DNA from: Morinoia aosen
Taxonomy: Eukaryota; Arthropoda; Malacostraca; Amphipoda; Talitridae
Direction of reading: 5' to 3'
DNA: 64,000 bases
Assembly (NCBI GenBank): GCA_030386875.1
Contig: CM059562.1
Coordinates: 43,297,757 to 43,361,756, forward strand
A model generated the notes under the pieces. That model saw only the letters and a program-made list of their open reading frames with translations. It made no database searches and was not told the origin of the DNA. Shown piece by piece: positions 46,375-55,716 of the stretch. How positions within the stretch are numbered: position 1 is the stretch's first letter; every line of letters begins with the position of its first letter. The translations under genes and the position numbers were made by a program.

Positions 46375-46475
46375 GTATACAAATATTAAGTACATGTATG
46401 TACGCACATGTGGCGCTCGTATGTATGTGTATGGGTATATATATATATATATGTATGTGTGTGCGTGTCTATGTA
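46375..46475. repeat. TA/TATG microsatellite following the LINE
   Basis: GTATGTGTATGGGTATATAT extends into a run of TA repeats and ATGTATGTGTGTGCGTG. Simple-sequence 3' tails are common after LINE insertions. Confidence 0.8.
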
Positions 46476-46539
46476 TGTAGAACATATTCCCCTCATTAAA
46501 TGCTCATGTTAATCTTGTGTGACAAAGTGTCGTCCCTTA

Positions 46540-48520
46540 CACTCTTTTAGTATTCTTTGGCCAGACCATTTTATTTTAGGTTGTTCTGGCTTTCTCATTT
46601 TGTCCCAGCAATGTTGATAATGTTACGGTTGGCATTGTACAACGATCCTTCTCATCTATTTGAATCCGGTGAACTTTTCTGTGTCAAAGCTAGTAGCATA
46701 TGAAATTTAACTTTTTTGTTATTGTGAAATCTTTCAAGTTATCCGTGCCAATTATTTAGCTTACTAGTTGATACAATACCAATGTAAAATTGCCTCTAAT
46801 ATCAACCTCGCAGTCTAAGACGCAAATTAATTTGGATCCAACCGTTTTACTTTCAAACTTAATCCCTCATTTCACCAGTTCCAACGTTCGTAAGCTCAAA
46901 TTTCAATTTGGAAGTGCACTAACTAGAGCGTTCTTAACAACGCATCACATGCACAATGTTTTCTTAACCACTTGTAATAAAATCCAGTGTTAGAATCAGA
47001 CCAACACAACGGAGGGAATGCATTTTCTACGTGCTTTTCTCCCAACCATTCGTTTCAAAAATTACCCGGTATAAATATTACGAACCCCGTGTGTAGATAT
47101 CAAGTCATGGTCTTAATTTTAAAATATTTGAAAGAACTTTCCGCTCATATTGAAACACTTGAACATGCGACGTAGTTCATTGGCAATTCTTTACTTTCCT
47201 ACGCTCATGTGTGCATTAGTGTTCCAGCTATGCAGAAAATATTATGGACTCATGATCCAATATACGCGCACCCTAACAAAGGGGTTTTCAACTATGTGTC
47301 ACAGGGATTTTGTTTTCTTAGTTACTCACATTCATTTTGCATTTCCAAACCCAAATTAATTACCGCAAAGAAAGAGAGGATGTTAATGTGAGGGTATTTT
47401 AGTAACTACTTTCTCTTTTTCCGTTCTTATTGAAACATTTAAAAAGAAGGCCACGGATTCGACGAATGTCATAACTTTAAAGAACATCATTTTAACCTTC
47501 CCATTCTGGTCTCAAATTGCCGTCGTTAGCTTTTTGTGGTAAACTCTTCTTACCTTTTTATTCTCGTGAATACATTACGACAACACTAATTTGGATAGTT
47601 GACTTCTGTACGGTTCCACCTATGTTGAAAATGTTACGGCGAGCAATGTATAACAATACTTCTCATGTCTTTGACTCCGATGAACTCTTTGTGCCAGTAC
47701 GATAAGCGCAAGTAATAAATATCATAACCATTTTCTGTTTTGTTATAGCGAATATTATATTCTTTCCGAGCTCACCACTTGGCACGCTGTATGATACGTC
47801 GGTGCGAAAAATTGTCCCAAATCCCGATTGTCGACCTCATAGCTCTAGCCGCAAAATAAATCAAATCTACTCATTTTACTTCTAACAGCAATCCCTTACG
47901 CTCGTATCACTAGCCCCCATGTTCTTAAGCTCATATTTTTCAATGTGGGTACGCACTAAGAGGGGTTTTCAGCAATGCGTCACATGAATTATTCTTTCTT
48001 AGTCACCTGTATTTAAATGCATTACCAAAATATAACTACCGCAACGATGAGGAACGCATTTTTTTATTTTTCGTACTGTTCTCCAAATCCTGTTTCGACA
48101 ATTATCATGGGTATTACGATAACCACGTATGAATAGCAATTAAGGATCTAAATCATTTGTTTTAACACTCAATATGAATATCACGATAACCATGCATGAA
48201 TAGCAATTAAGGGTCTCTATGCTAAGGTATTTGAATGCGTTTTTTGCTTTCATTTCAATACATGTGCGCACTAATGATAGTGTTTTTCAAATGAACGTCG
48301 TGAGGATTATGTTCTCTTAGTTACTTATATTTGAATGCACTATCAAAATCAGATCAGGCAGGGAAAGAACTTATTTTGTTGTGCTTTTCTGTCAATGATT
48401 GTCTTTTCAACTTCTACACGGGTACTTCGATAGAAATGTGTTATTATCAATTTAGAATGATTAACGTTAAGGTGTTTTAAAAACCAATGTATCGACATTT
48501 CATGTTTGTACTTTATTGGA
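46540..48520. repeat. Ancient degenerate tandem repeat, ~320-360 bp monomers
   Basis: The same ordered segments recur. A block like CGCACTAA-GGGGTTTTCA-ATG-GTCACA-GTTTTCTTAGTTAC appears near 46910, 47260, 47950 and 48265 (spacings about 350, 690 and 315). ATGTTGA-AATGTTACGG-ATTGTA-AACGAT blocks occur near 46610 and 47620. Divergence is high. It resembles a decayed satellite array within an intron. Confidence 0.6.
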
Positions 48521-48586
48521 AATAAAATGTTTTTCTTTTTTTTCTCTCTTGGCACTGTTCTAAACACATTCAATAGCAACTAATAA

Positions 48587-48718
48587 GTCACTGTTCAACA
48601 GTGTGCGCCTTTTTTTTGCTTGAATTGTGAATTATGTTGTTTGGTGTTGTGAAAACGGAGTGAGCGTGTTTTATTTTATTTTGTGTTGCTTAGCATGCAG
48701 GATTTTTCAAACGAATTT
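48587..48718 (+). repeat. 132-bp duplicated sequence, upstream copy
   Basis: It starts GTCACTGTTCAACAGTG (a 15-bp palindrome with one central base) and ends TTTTTCAAACGAATTT. It is nearly identical to 49735-49866. The two copies flank the RRM4 exon at 49475. Confidence 0.93.
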
Positions 48719-49474
48719 GGGTGTCGCGCCTTGAGGGGTTGCAAACATGATGGTACTCTCATGAGCACATAAGAGACCCCGCATGTAAGAAAAGGGATTC
48801 TTATTAAAAGAAAACTTACTAAAAAGGCAGCATCACCTGAACGACAATTCTTCTCGTTCACACTGTAATCAATTTTATTTTAGGCTGAATTCACACTCCA
48901 CTCTAATTTAGGTAGCCTCAAGTTTCAATTCTCTAAATTTCCGAATTTTCTAAGGCTTTAGTTATGGGATTCAGTACCGTATGGGCGACTGTTCTTGTCC
49001 CAGGATTTGGCGCACAGTCACGCTCATTTTCAGAGATGTGTCAGGTGTTTATATAAGAAGAGCAGCACTGCAGCTGCAGGGTAGGTCAACTATCGCTATT
49101 GAGGCCTTCATCGTAATACCAGCAGGATCTCAGTCCTAACGAATGATGAGGACGAGCTCTAAGCTCAGTGCTGTAGAGGCATATGCATGCTGACACACAG
49201 CTTTTTGGTCATAGCATTCTCACTTCAGTTCACTTTTATCTAAGCAACGGTGCTGAGCTCTCATTACTAAGTGCATTTTTTAAAATGAGTTCAATGGTAA
49301 AAGAACTCATATCGTCCTCCCTTTGTTTAAATTTTCAACTTTTCAACGTTGCTGAATTTGCTCATTACTGTTGTGTGGAACTGTTGCTATCACTAAATAA
49401 ATTTAGCGCTTATTTTATCCAGTTGATTTTTGACCAATAGAAGTATAAGTATGTTAATTTTCGTTCAATTTCAG

Positions 49475-49586
49475 ATCTTGCACTTCTTCAACACGCCTCC
49501 CAATATATCAGAGAGCACCATGAAAGAGATCTTCACAGAAGAAGGTGTCACACCCCCGAAAGGCATGAAAGTTTTCCCGTCAAAGA
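49475..49586 (+). CDS. sm: smooth/hnRNP L exon: first half of RRM4
   Basis: The acceptor is TTCAATTTCAG and the donor AAGA|GTAAGT. The exon is phase 0 to phase 1. The peptide ILHFFNTPPNISESTMKEIF continues TEEGVTPPKGMKVFPSK. It matches hnRNP L RRM4 (VLHFFNAPLEVTEENFFEICDELGV..PSSVKVFSGK). A nearly identical 132-bp sequence occurs on each side of this exon, at 48587-48718 and 49735-49866. No duplicate of the exon itself is seen. Confidence 0.96.
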
Positions 49587-49734
49587 GTAAGTCTTCCATT
49601 TTGTTTATGTATCTACGCGTATTCATGAGCGATATTCATGATTCACTGGTATTCACTGGCGTATTCACTGGTTGTCTCGGATGTGTGCAAATGGTGTTCT
49701 TAACGTGAAAGTAAATTAATGCTAGTAGATCATC

Positions 49735-49866
49735 GTCACTGTTCAACAGTGTGCGCCTTTTTTTTGCTTGAATTGTGAATTATGTTGTTTGGTGTGGTGA
49801 AAACGGAGTGAGCGTGTTTTATTTTATTTTGTGTTGCTTAGCATGCAGGATTTTTCAAACGAATTT
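49735..49866 (+). repeat. 132-bp duplicated sequence, downstream copy
   Basis: It differs from 48587-48718 at one position that I can see (GTGTGGTG against GTGTTGTG). Same orientation. Confidence 0.93.
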
Positions 49867-50860
49867 TTTTCGTTTTGTTCTGTTAACTCTGTGTCCGAAC
49901 AGAGCACTTTTAACTGTAATATTAATTTTTGCTCTAGTGATGTTCATGAATTAAATTTAAAGTAAGATTAAGGTCATCCTAAATGGAGAGGAACTGTGAC
50001 TATCACTTTGTAAAAGTCATTAAAATGAAAATAATTTTCCATGTGCCATTTTTGCCAATAACACTGAAAGTTCTCATCGTTTGGAAACGTTACACTTCTT
50101 TAATGGTTAATTACGCATAGTAATGTCATTCTCTTATAGAAGCATTTTTTTTATCCTGGTTAGTTTTAAGTAAAGTACATGTTCAATCAATTATAGGTTT
50201 TTATCGTCTGTGGAAGGTTATGAAATATATCATGGTCTTTTTCTTTTCTTAGATACTACCATTCACAGTCTATGTTTAGATGAGAAATAAAAACATTAAA
50301 ATGTCAGGAGTCAAGAAAATCGTGTTTGATGCTTTCCTGAGTCGGTTTTCGGACCTTGTCACTGCATCAATATTAAATATGTGAAATTTGTTGCTACCTT
50401 ATATTTTAACTTAGAGTTTATGGTTTTAGGTTGACACTTGTTTTCAATTGCTCATTGCGGGAACTAGCTCAGTATCGTAAATGGTGATTGTGTCAATTGG
50501 TTTACGCGCTCTATTACATGAACTTAATAAGTAGCATGGTTTACTATGTATGCTTTGTGATGTACTGTGGGTACATGATTAAACAAGTGAAATACTTGGA
50601 AACCCTTATCTATAGACGCGCTGTTCTGTGGTGAAGATCAAGAAATAATTTTTTATTAGCAGATATCCGCTTCGAATTCTCCCCTAGGTAGTTGTACGAT
50701 GATGTAACCTTGAAAATGGTTTCAAGATATTTCTAATTCGTAGTTGCTGTAGCTGTAACGTTTGAGAATGAACTCTTAATTAATTTATATTCTGCCCTTC
50801 AGGTATCAATGATACTTTTTACCTTAGCAACATTTTATAATAAAAACGATTGATTGTTAT
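49867..50860 (+). other. Intron sequence, nothing recognised
   Basis: AT-rich, featureless at this resolution. Confidence 0.5.
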
Positions 50861-50870
50861 TAGTCAGATC

Positions 50871-51218
50871 CCACTCAGGGGGATACAACTATTGTATCTA
50901 TGGGAATTAGCACTCCCAGCGGGACAACGATCTAAAGATTGGGCAGGCTTTCTTCTTGTAAAATTAGAATAAGTTTTGTTTTGTTACGGACCATCTTTTT
51001 CGGTCCACTGCTGTCCTGTATTTTTCATCACCTACTACTTTCTTCTCCAACTTTGATCTTGTTTCATAAACTTCTTTCTCATCTTACTGTTTCTATGCTC
51101 TTTCTGCATAGATTCCACGTTCTCTTTACTCCATACTAAATGGTGCCTTCTTCCTTCCTCTCTTTGGATCGCATTTGTTGCTGCGGGTAGGAAGGCGAAA
51201 ACTAACCACTAATCTATC
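50871..51218 (+). repeat. R1 interspersed repeat, full length with 9-bp target duplication
   Basis: AGTCAGATC at 50862-50870 and 51219-51227 flanks the element. It begins CCACTCAGGGGGATACAAC and ends CTAACCACTAATCTATC. It gives one of the two clearest element boundaries. Confidence 0.92.
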
Positions 51219-51593
51219 AGTCAGATCTGTTCAAATGCTCAACCTCATTAAACTGCTGCTATAATGAAAACACAAGATAATTACAATAAATTATGTGTAT
51301 CTTTTTAATCTAAGGTAATGGTAAAGCTTTTTTTCTGAAAGAATTATCGAGTTACAGTATCCTTCAAAAATACAACCGGATAGCAAGCGATACTAGATTT
51401 GATGAAAAAAGATACGAATAAAACAATTCAAAATTGGAGTATCATTACATGATGAACCCTTCTATATTTTAACGGGCCGAACGAGCGTGTTCTGCATCTG
51501 ACCATTTTAGTTTGTGGTGATTTGCGATGGAGGACCAAAGGCTTGTTTTTATTCATGAATATGAATTAATATCAAATGCATGATGTAGTTCAA

Positions 51594-51915
51594 ATTAACA
51601 CTCCCAGGGGGGAAAAATGAGAGGTCCCGAGCTGAGAGTTGGGGTAGACCTTTTCGTTGAAATTAAATGTTTTTTGTTTTGTTAAGGACCATCTTTTGTT
51701 CGGCTCACTGCTGTCTTGTTTTTCAGCACCTACTACTTTCTTTCTTCTTGAACTTGTATCTGGTTTTATAAACTTCTTTCTCAACTTGTTTCCATGCACC
51801 TTGTGCATAAATTCCGCGTTTCCTCAACTCCATGCGAAATGGATCCTTCTTCCTTTCTCTCTTTGGAACGACTTTGTTGCGGTTAAGGGAGGCTCAAACT
51901 AACATCTAATCTATT
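51594..51915 (+). repeat. R1 interspersed repeat, 5'-truncated
   Basis: It starts in TTAACACTCCCAGGGGGG and runs to GAGGCTCAAACTAACATCTAATC. It lies about 370 bp after another R1 copy and about 160 bp before an exon. Confidence 0.88.
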
Positions 51916-52079
51916 CTCTTCGATGTAGCCCAGTTAAATTGCTCCCATTTGGATGGAACAGTTCAATCACACTCTCTCACCGAGTGGGATTCTTGCTGTC
52001 TTACTGAGTATGCATTATGGCTAAGCGCTCCTGGCGTTGCTCTGCGTAAGGTAAGTTTAATGTATTTTATGTTCCCCAG

Positions 52080-52175
52080 CGGAGCGCAGCTGCCGTGGAT
52101 TGCTGGAATTCGATGATCTGGAGGAGGCGCTGGAGGCCCTGGTCAGCTGCAACCACGCGCGCATCCCCAACCCCA
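52080..52175 (+). CDS. sm: smooth/hnRNP L exon: second half of RRM4
   Basis: The acceptor is TTATGTTCCCCAG and the donor CCCCA|GTAAGT. The exon is phase 1 to phase 1. The peptide (T)ERSCRGLLEFDDLEEALEA continues LVSCNHARIPNP. The vertebrate counterpart is ERSSSGLLEWESKSDALETLGFLNHYQMKNPN. The RRM4 strand GLLEF and helix 2 are clear. The donor opens straight into a 25-bp minisatellite of ~51 units, beginning about 30 nt downstream. Confidence 0.95.
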
Positions 52176-52195
52176 GTAAGTCGGTGTAGTGCCCT

Positions 52196-53485
52196 TCATT
52201 TCTTCTTTGTGTAGTGCTCTTCCTTCCATCTCTGCGTAGTGCTCTTCCTTCCATCTCTGCGTAGTGCTCTTCCTTCCATCTCTGCGTAGTGCTCTTGCTT
52301 CCATCTCTGCGTAGTGCTCTTGCTTCCATCTCTGCGTAGTGCTCTTGCTTCCATCTCTGCGTAGTGCTCTTGCTTCCATCTCTGCGTAGTGCTCTTCCTT
52401 CCATCTCTGCGTAGTGCTCTTCCTTCCATCTCTGCGTAGTGCTCTTGCTTCCATCTTTGCGTAGTGCTCTTCCTTCCATCTCTGCGTAGTGCTCTTCCTT
52501 CGATCTCTGCGTAGTGCTCTTTCTTCCATCTCTGCGTAGTGCTCTTCCTTCCAGCTCTGCGTAGTGCTCTTCCTTCCATCTCTGCGTAGTGCTCTTCCTT
52601 CCATCTCTGCGTAGTGCTCTTCCTTCCATCTCTGCGTAGTGCTCTTCCTTCCATCTCTGCGTAGTGCTCTTCCTTCCATCTCTGCGTAGTGCTCTTCCTT
52701 CCATCTATGCGTAGTGCTCTTCCTTCCATCTCTGCGTAGTGCTCTTCCTTCCATCTCTGCGTAGTGCTATTCCTTCCATCTCTGCGTAGTGCTCTTCCTT
52801 CCATCTCTGCGTAGTGCTCTTCCTTCCAGCTCTGCGTAGTGCTCTTCCTTCCATCTCTGCGTAGTGCTCTTCGTTCCATCTCTGCGTAGTGCTCTTCCTT
52901 CCATCTCTGCGTAGTGCTCTTCCTTCCATCTCTGCGTAGTGCTCTTCCTTCCATCTCTGCGTAGTGCTCTTCCTTCCATCTCTGCGTAGTGCTCTTCCTT
53001 CCAGCTCTGCGTAGTGCTCTTCCTTCCATCTCTGCGTAGTGCTCTTCGTTCCATCTCTGCGTAGTGCTCTTCCTTCCATCTCTGCGTAGTGCTCTTCCTT
53101 CCATCTCTGCGTAGTGCTCTTCCTTCCATCTCTGCGTAGTGCTCTTCCTTCCATCTCTGCGTAGTGCTCTTCCTTCCATCTCTGCGTAGTGCTCTTCCTT
53201 CCATCTCTGCGTAGTGCTCTTCCTTCCATCTCTGCGTAGTGCTCTTCCTTCCATCTCTGCGTAGTGCTCTTCCTTCCATCTCTGCGTAGTGCTCTTCCTT
53301 CCATCTCTGCGTAGTGCTCTTCCTTCCATCTCTGCGTAGTGCTCTTCCTTCCATCTCTGCGTAGTGCTCTTCCTTCCATCTCTGCGTAGTGCTCTTCCTT
53401 CCATCTCTGCGTAGTGCTCTTCCTTCCATCTCTGCGTAGTGCTCTTCCTTCCATCTCTGCGTAGTGCTCTTCCTTTCATTTCTCC
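52196..53485. repeat. 25-bp minisatellite, ~51 units, starting at a 5' splice site
   Basis: The sense unit TGCGTAGTGCTCTTCCTTCCATCTC repeats ~51 times with scattered single-base variants. Groups of units share C-to-G changes (GCTCTTGCTTCC near 52285-52390). The first degenerate units begin about 20-30 nt after the GTAAGT donor at 52176. Because 25 is not a multiple of 3 and the antisense unit lacks stops, three minus-strand frames stay open (up to 427 codons). I treat these as artefacts. Confidence 0.97.
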
Positions 53486-54450
53486 ATAATGCTCATAATT
53501 TTGTGACTGATTATTTTAGCCTAGAACTTGAATTTTAATTTTCAGTTTAATGCTCTCAGAATTTTTAGTGTATTCTTTTATATGTATAATATTTTTCAGG
53601 CTTAGCAGCTCTTCTGCCTAGCCATTTTTCTGATTTAATGAAATGGTTGCTGCTTTATCAATTTCACCTATTGTATAAAAATATATTATTCACATCTTAG
53701 TCAAAACGTTGCGTGAGTTATGATTCATTCTCTATCAGCAATGTCTTTATTGATACTGAAAATATGAAGAAAACTTAAAGATCTTCAATGGCTTTCATGC
53801 AAGACACAGTTATAGAAGCTTGATGTTATGAGTGAAGAGCTTATTCATAGTGATATTTATTGTAACTTAGCTGTATTAGGCAATTTGGTGGCTAGGAGTT
53901 CACATCTGAGGGAAGGGTAGAGTTGGAGTTGTTGGTGCGTCGGCACAACTGGAAAACTTGATGGCTCTTCTCCGATCGTTCTTATAACCAGTTATTGGGC
54001 CATGAACTCTAACATTGGCATGAGTTTTGGTATCGTTGTAGTGATAGTTTCTTATTCCTTCTTTCCGTGTATCTGTTGTAACTTTTAGTGTCCGAAGCGC
54101 ACTTCTGTTAGCCCAGGCAGTTTCCCCGCTAATTTTACGTCTTAGTTTAGCGATGACCCTATCTCAAACTGAATATGACAGTATCATAAAAACAATCCTA
54201 TTTGCACAAAGTTGATTTAGGAAACCGACAATTGTTGGGTTCCCCAAATACGTTCGTAAAATGTCTAGTTTGCGTGTACACACTTAAGGGTTTGCTATGT
54301 GAACAGCTTTGAAAAATTAATTTAGACGCCTTTCATTCACATTCTTTTTTTACAGTGAGTGCTTTACCGTTCGCAGTTTGATGTTATCCTTCAGTTTCAT
54401 CACTAATGCTCTTAAATTGGAGTTGGTGCTACGTCATTATATTGTGAACA
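53486..54450 (+). other. Intron sequence, nothing recognised
   Basis: AT-rich sequence between the 25-bp array and an R1 copy. Confidence 0.5.
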
Positions 54451-54451
54451 T

Positions 54452-54770
54452 GACCTCTTGAAGGATATAATTACTGTATCAACGAGAAATGGCGTTCAAG
54501 TGGGAATATATGAGGTTCCGAGTTAAAGGTCGAGTATGCCGTCCTTGTACTGAAAACGATTTTTCTTTTGTTATGGATCATCTTCTCTCAGTTCACAACT
54601 GACCTGGTTTTCAGTCTCTTTCACTTGTTCTTTCAATATATACTCTTATCTTGTTTTATAGACTTCTTTCTTAGCTTGCTGTTTCTATGCGCAGGGGATC
54701 TTGCTTGGGTGTAGGCCTTTTTGAGATGGCTTTTGTTGTGGCTAGGTAGTTTTAAATCAATTTAGTAATG
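54452..54770 (+). repeat. R1 interspersed repeat, diverged
   Basis: CTCTTGAAGGATATAATTAC, GAGGTTCCGAGTTAAAGGTC, TTCACAACTGACCTG and TTTTGTTGTGGCTAGG are in family order. It carries the GCGCAGGGGATCTTG segment. Confidence 0.75.
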
Positions 54771-54777
54771 ATGGTAA

Positions 54778-54991
54778 CACTTTAAGTGAGACATAACCCA
54801 CCGGTGGTCACAGAGGGATTTGCATAATTCTGCTGACCGACCAGCCGTCACTAACTCAATTTCGATAAATGCTTAATGAAGACGAAATGAAGGCGCGATC
54901 TATTTGATGTTTGTTTTCAAAATTGATCTCTAAAATTAAGTTGAATTTTAGTTGAATATTGAACTACAGTATACCCACCGCACATAACGTG
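54778..54991. mobile_element. MITE copy, opposite orientation to 37444-37664
   Basis: Reverse-complementing the 37-kb element gives an ordered match here: CCCACCGGTGGTCA, CTGACCGACCAGCCGTCAC, CAATTTCGATAAATGCTTAA and GAAATGAAGGCGCGATC. The flanks are GTAA and TTAG, decayed from TTAA. Confidence 0.75.
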
Positions 54992-55097
54992 TTAGTCATG
55001 ATGGAATTTAAAAAGCTAGACTGGAACCTTTTCTTCACTAACGAATGTACCTGTTTTTTATAATTGGCCGAAATACTTTTATGTTGTTTTTCTTCAA

Positions 55098-55110
55098 AAT
55101 CGTAAAACAT
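55098..55110 (+). repeat. Target-site duplication (left) of the 55-kb R1 copy
   Basis: AATCGTAAAACAT, repeated exactly at 55473-55485. Confidence 0.9.
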
Positions 55111-55472
55111 CCCCTCAGGGGGATACAACTATTGTATCTATGGGAATTAGCGCTCCCAGGGGGACTATGTAAAGGCCTTAGCTAAAGGTGAGGTAGGCTT
55201 TATTTTTGTTGAAATAAAATAGGTTTTTGTTTTGTTACGGACCATCTTTTTTCGGTTCACTGCTGTCCTGTTTTTCATCACCTACTACTTTCTTCTACAA
55301 CTTTGATCTTGTTTCATGAACTTCTTTCTCATCTTACTGTGTCTGTGCCCTTTCTGCATAGATTCCACGTTCCCTTAACTCCATACTAAATGGTGCCTTC
55401 TTCTTTCTTCTCCTTGGATCGCCTTTGTTGCGGATAGGGAGGCTTAAACTAACTAATAATCTAATCCAATCT
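55111..55472 (+). repeat. R1 interspersed repeat, full length reference copy (362 bp)
   Basis: It is bounded by a 13-bp exact direct repeat. It begins CCCCTCAGGGGGATACAACT (a GATACAA-CTA-TTGTATC hairpin) and ends ACTAACTAATAATCTAATCC. There is no ORF. An interior AT- and pyrimidine-rich segment contains TTCACTGCTGTCCTGTTTTTCA, cut here to its core GCTGTCCTGTTTTTCA. The target duplication and simple tail point to target-primed reverse transcription by a LINE partner. No Pol III box was convincingly recognised. Confidence 0.93.
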
Positions 55473-55600
55473 AATCGTAAAACATTTACGCCACATAATT
55501 TTTGTGTGTATGTTAAAATGTGAATGGAAGAAATTCTGAGTTTGACTGATGTATTGTTTTCTTAATGAAGAAATGTTTATTTGAGCTGTGTATTTTGCAG

Positions 55601-55716
55601 CTGGCACCCACTTCCCCTTCATAATGAAGCTGTGCTTCTCGTACTCGAGATCTATGCAATACAAGTCGGACCGCTCTGAGAAGAAGGACGATGAAGAAGA
55701 GAAGTGGATGGAGTAA
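55601..55716 (+). CDS. sm: smooth/hnRNP L terminal coding exon with stop
   Basis: The acceptor is GTGTATTTTGCAG. The first two bases complete a Thr codon. The peptide is (T)GTHFPFIMKLCFSYSRSMQY, then KSDRSEKKDDEEEKWME and TAA. Vertebrate hnRNP L ends GPYPYTLKLCFSTAQHAS, so the KLCFS strand closes RRM4. The acidic/basic tail extends about 20 residues beyond the vertebrate end. An R1 copy with clean target-site duplications ends about 130 bp upstream of this exon. Confidence 0.96.

Noticed and set aside
52057-53479. Minus-strand ORFs of 203-427 codons
   Set aside because: All are the 25-bp array read antisense in different frames. A stop-free unit whose length is not a multiple of 3 keeps every frame open. 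They overlap a real smooth exon on the other strand.
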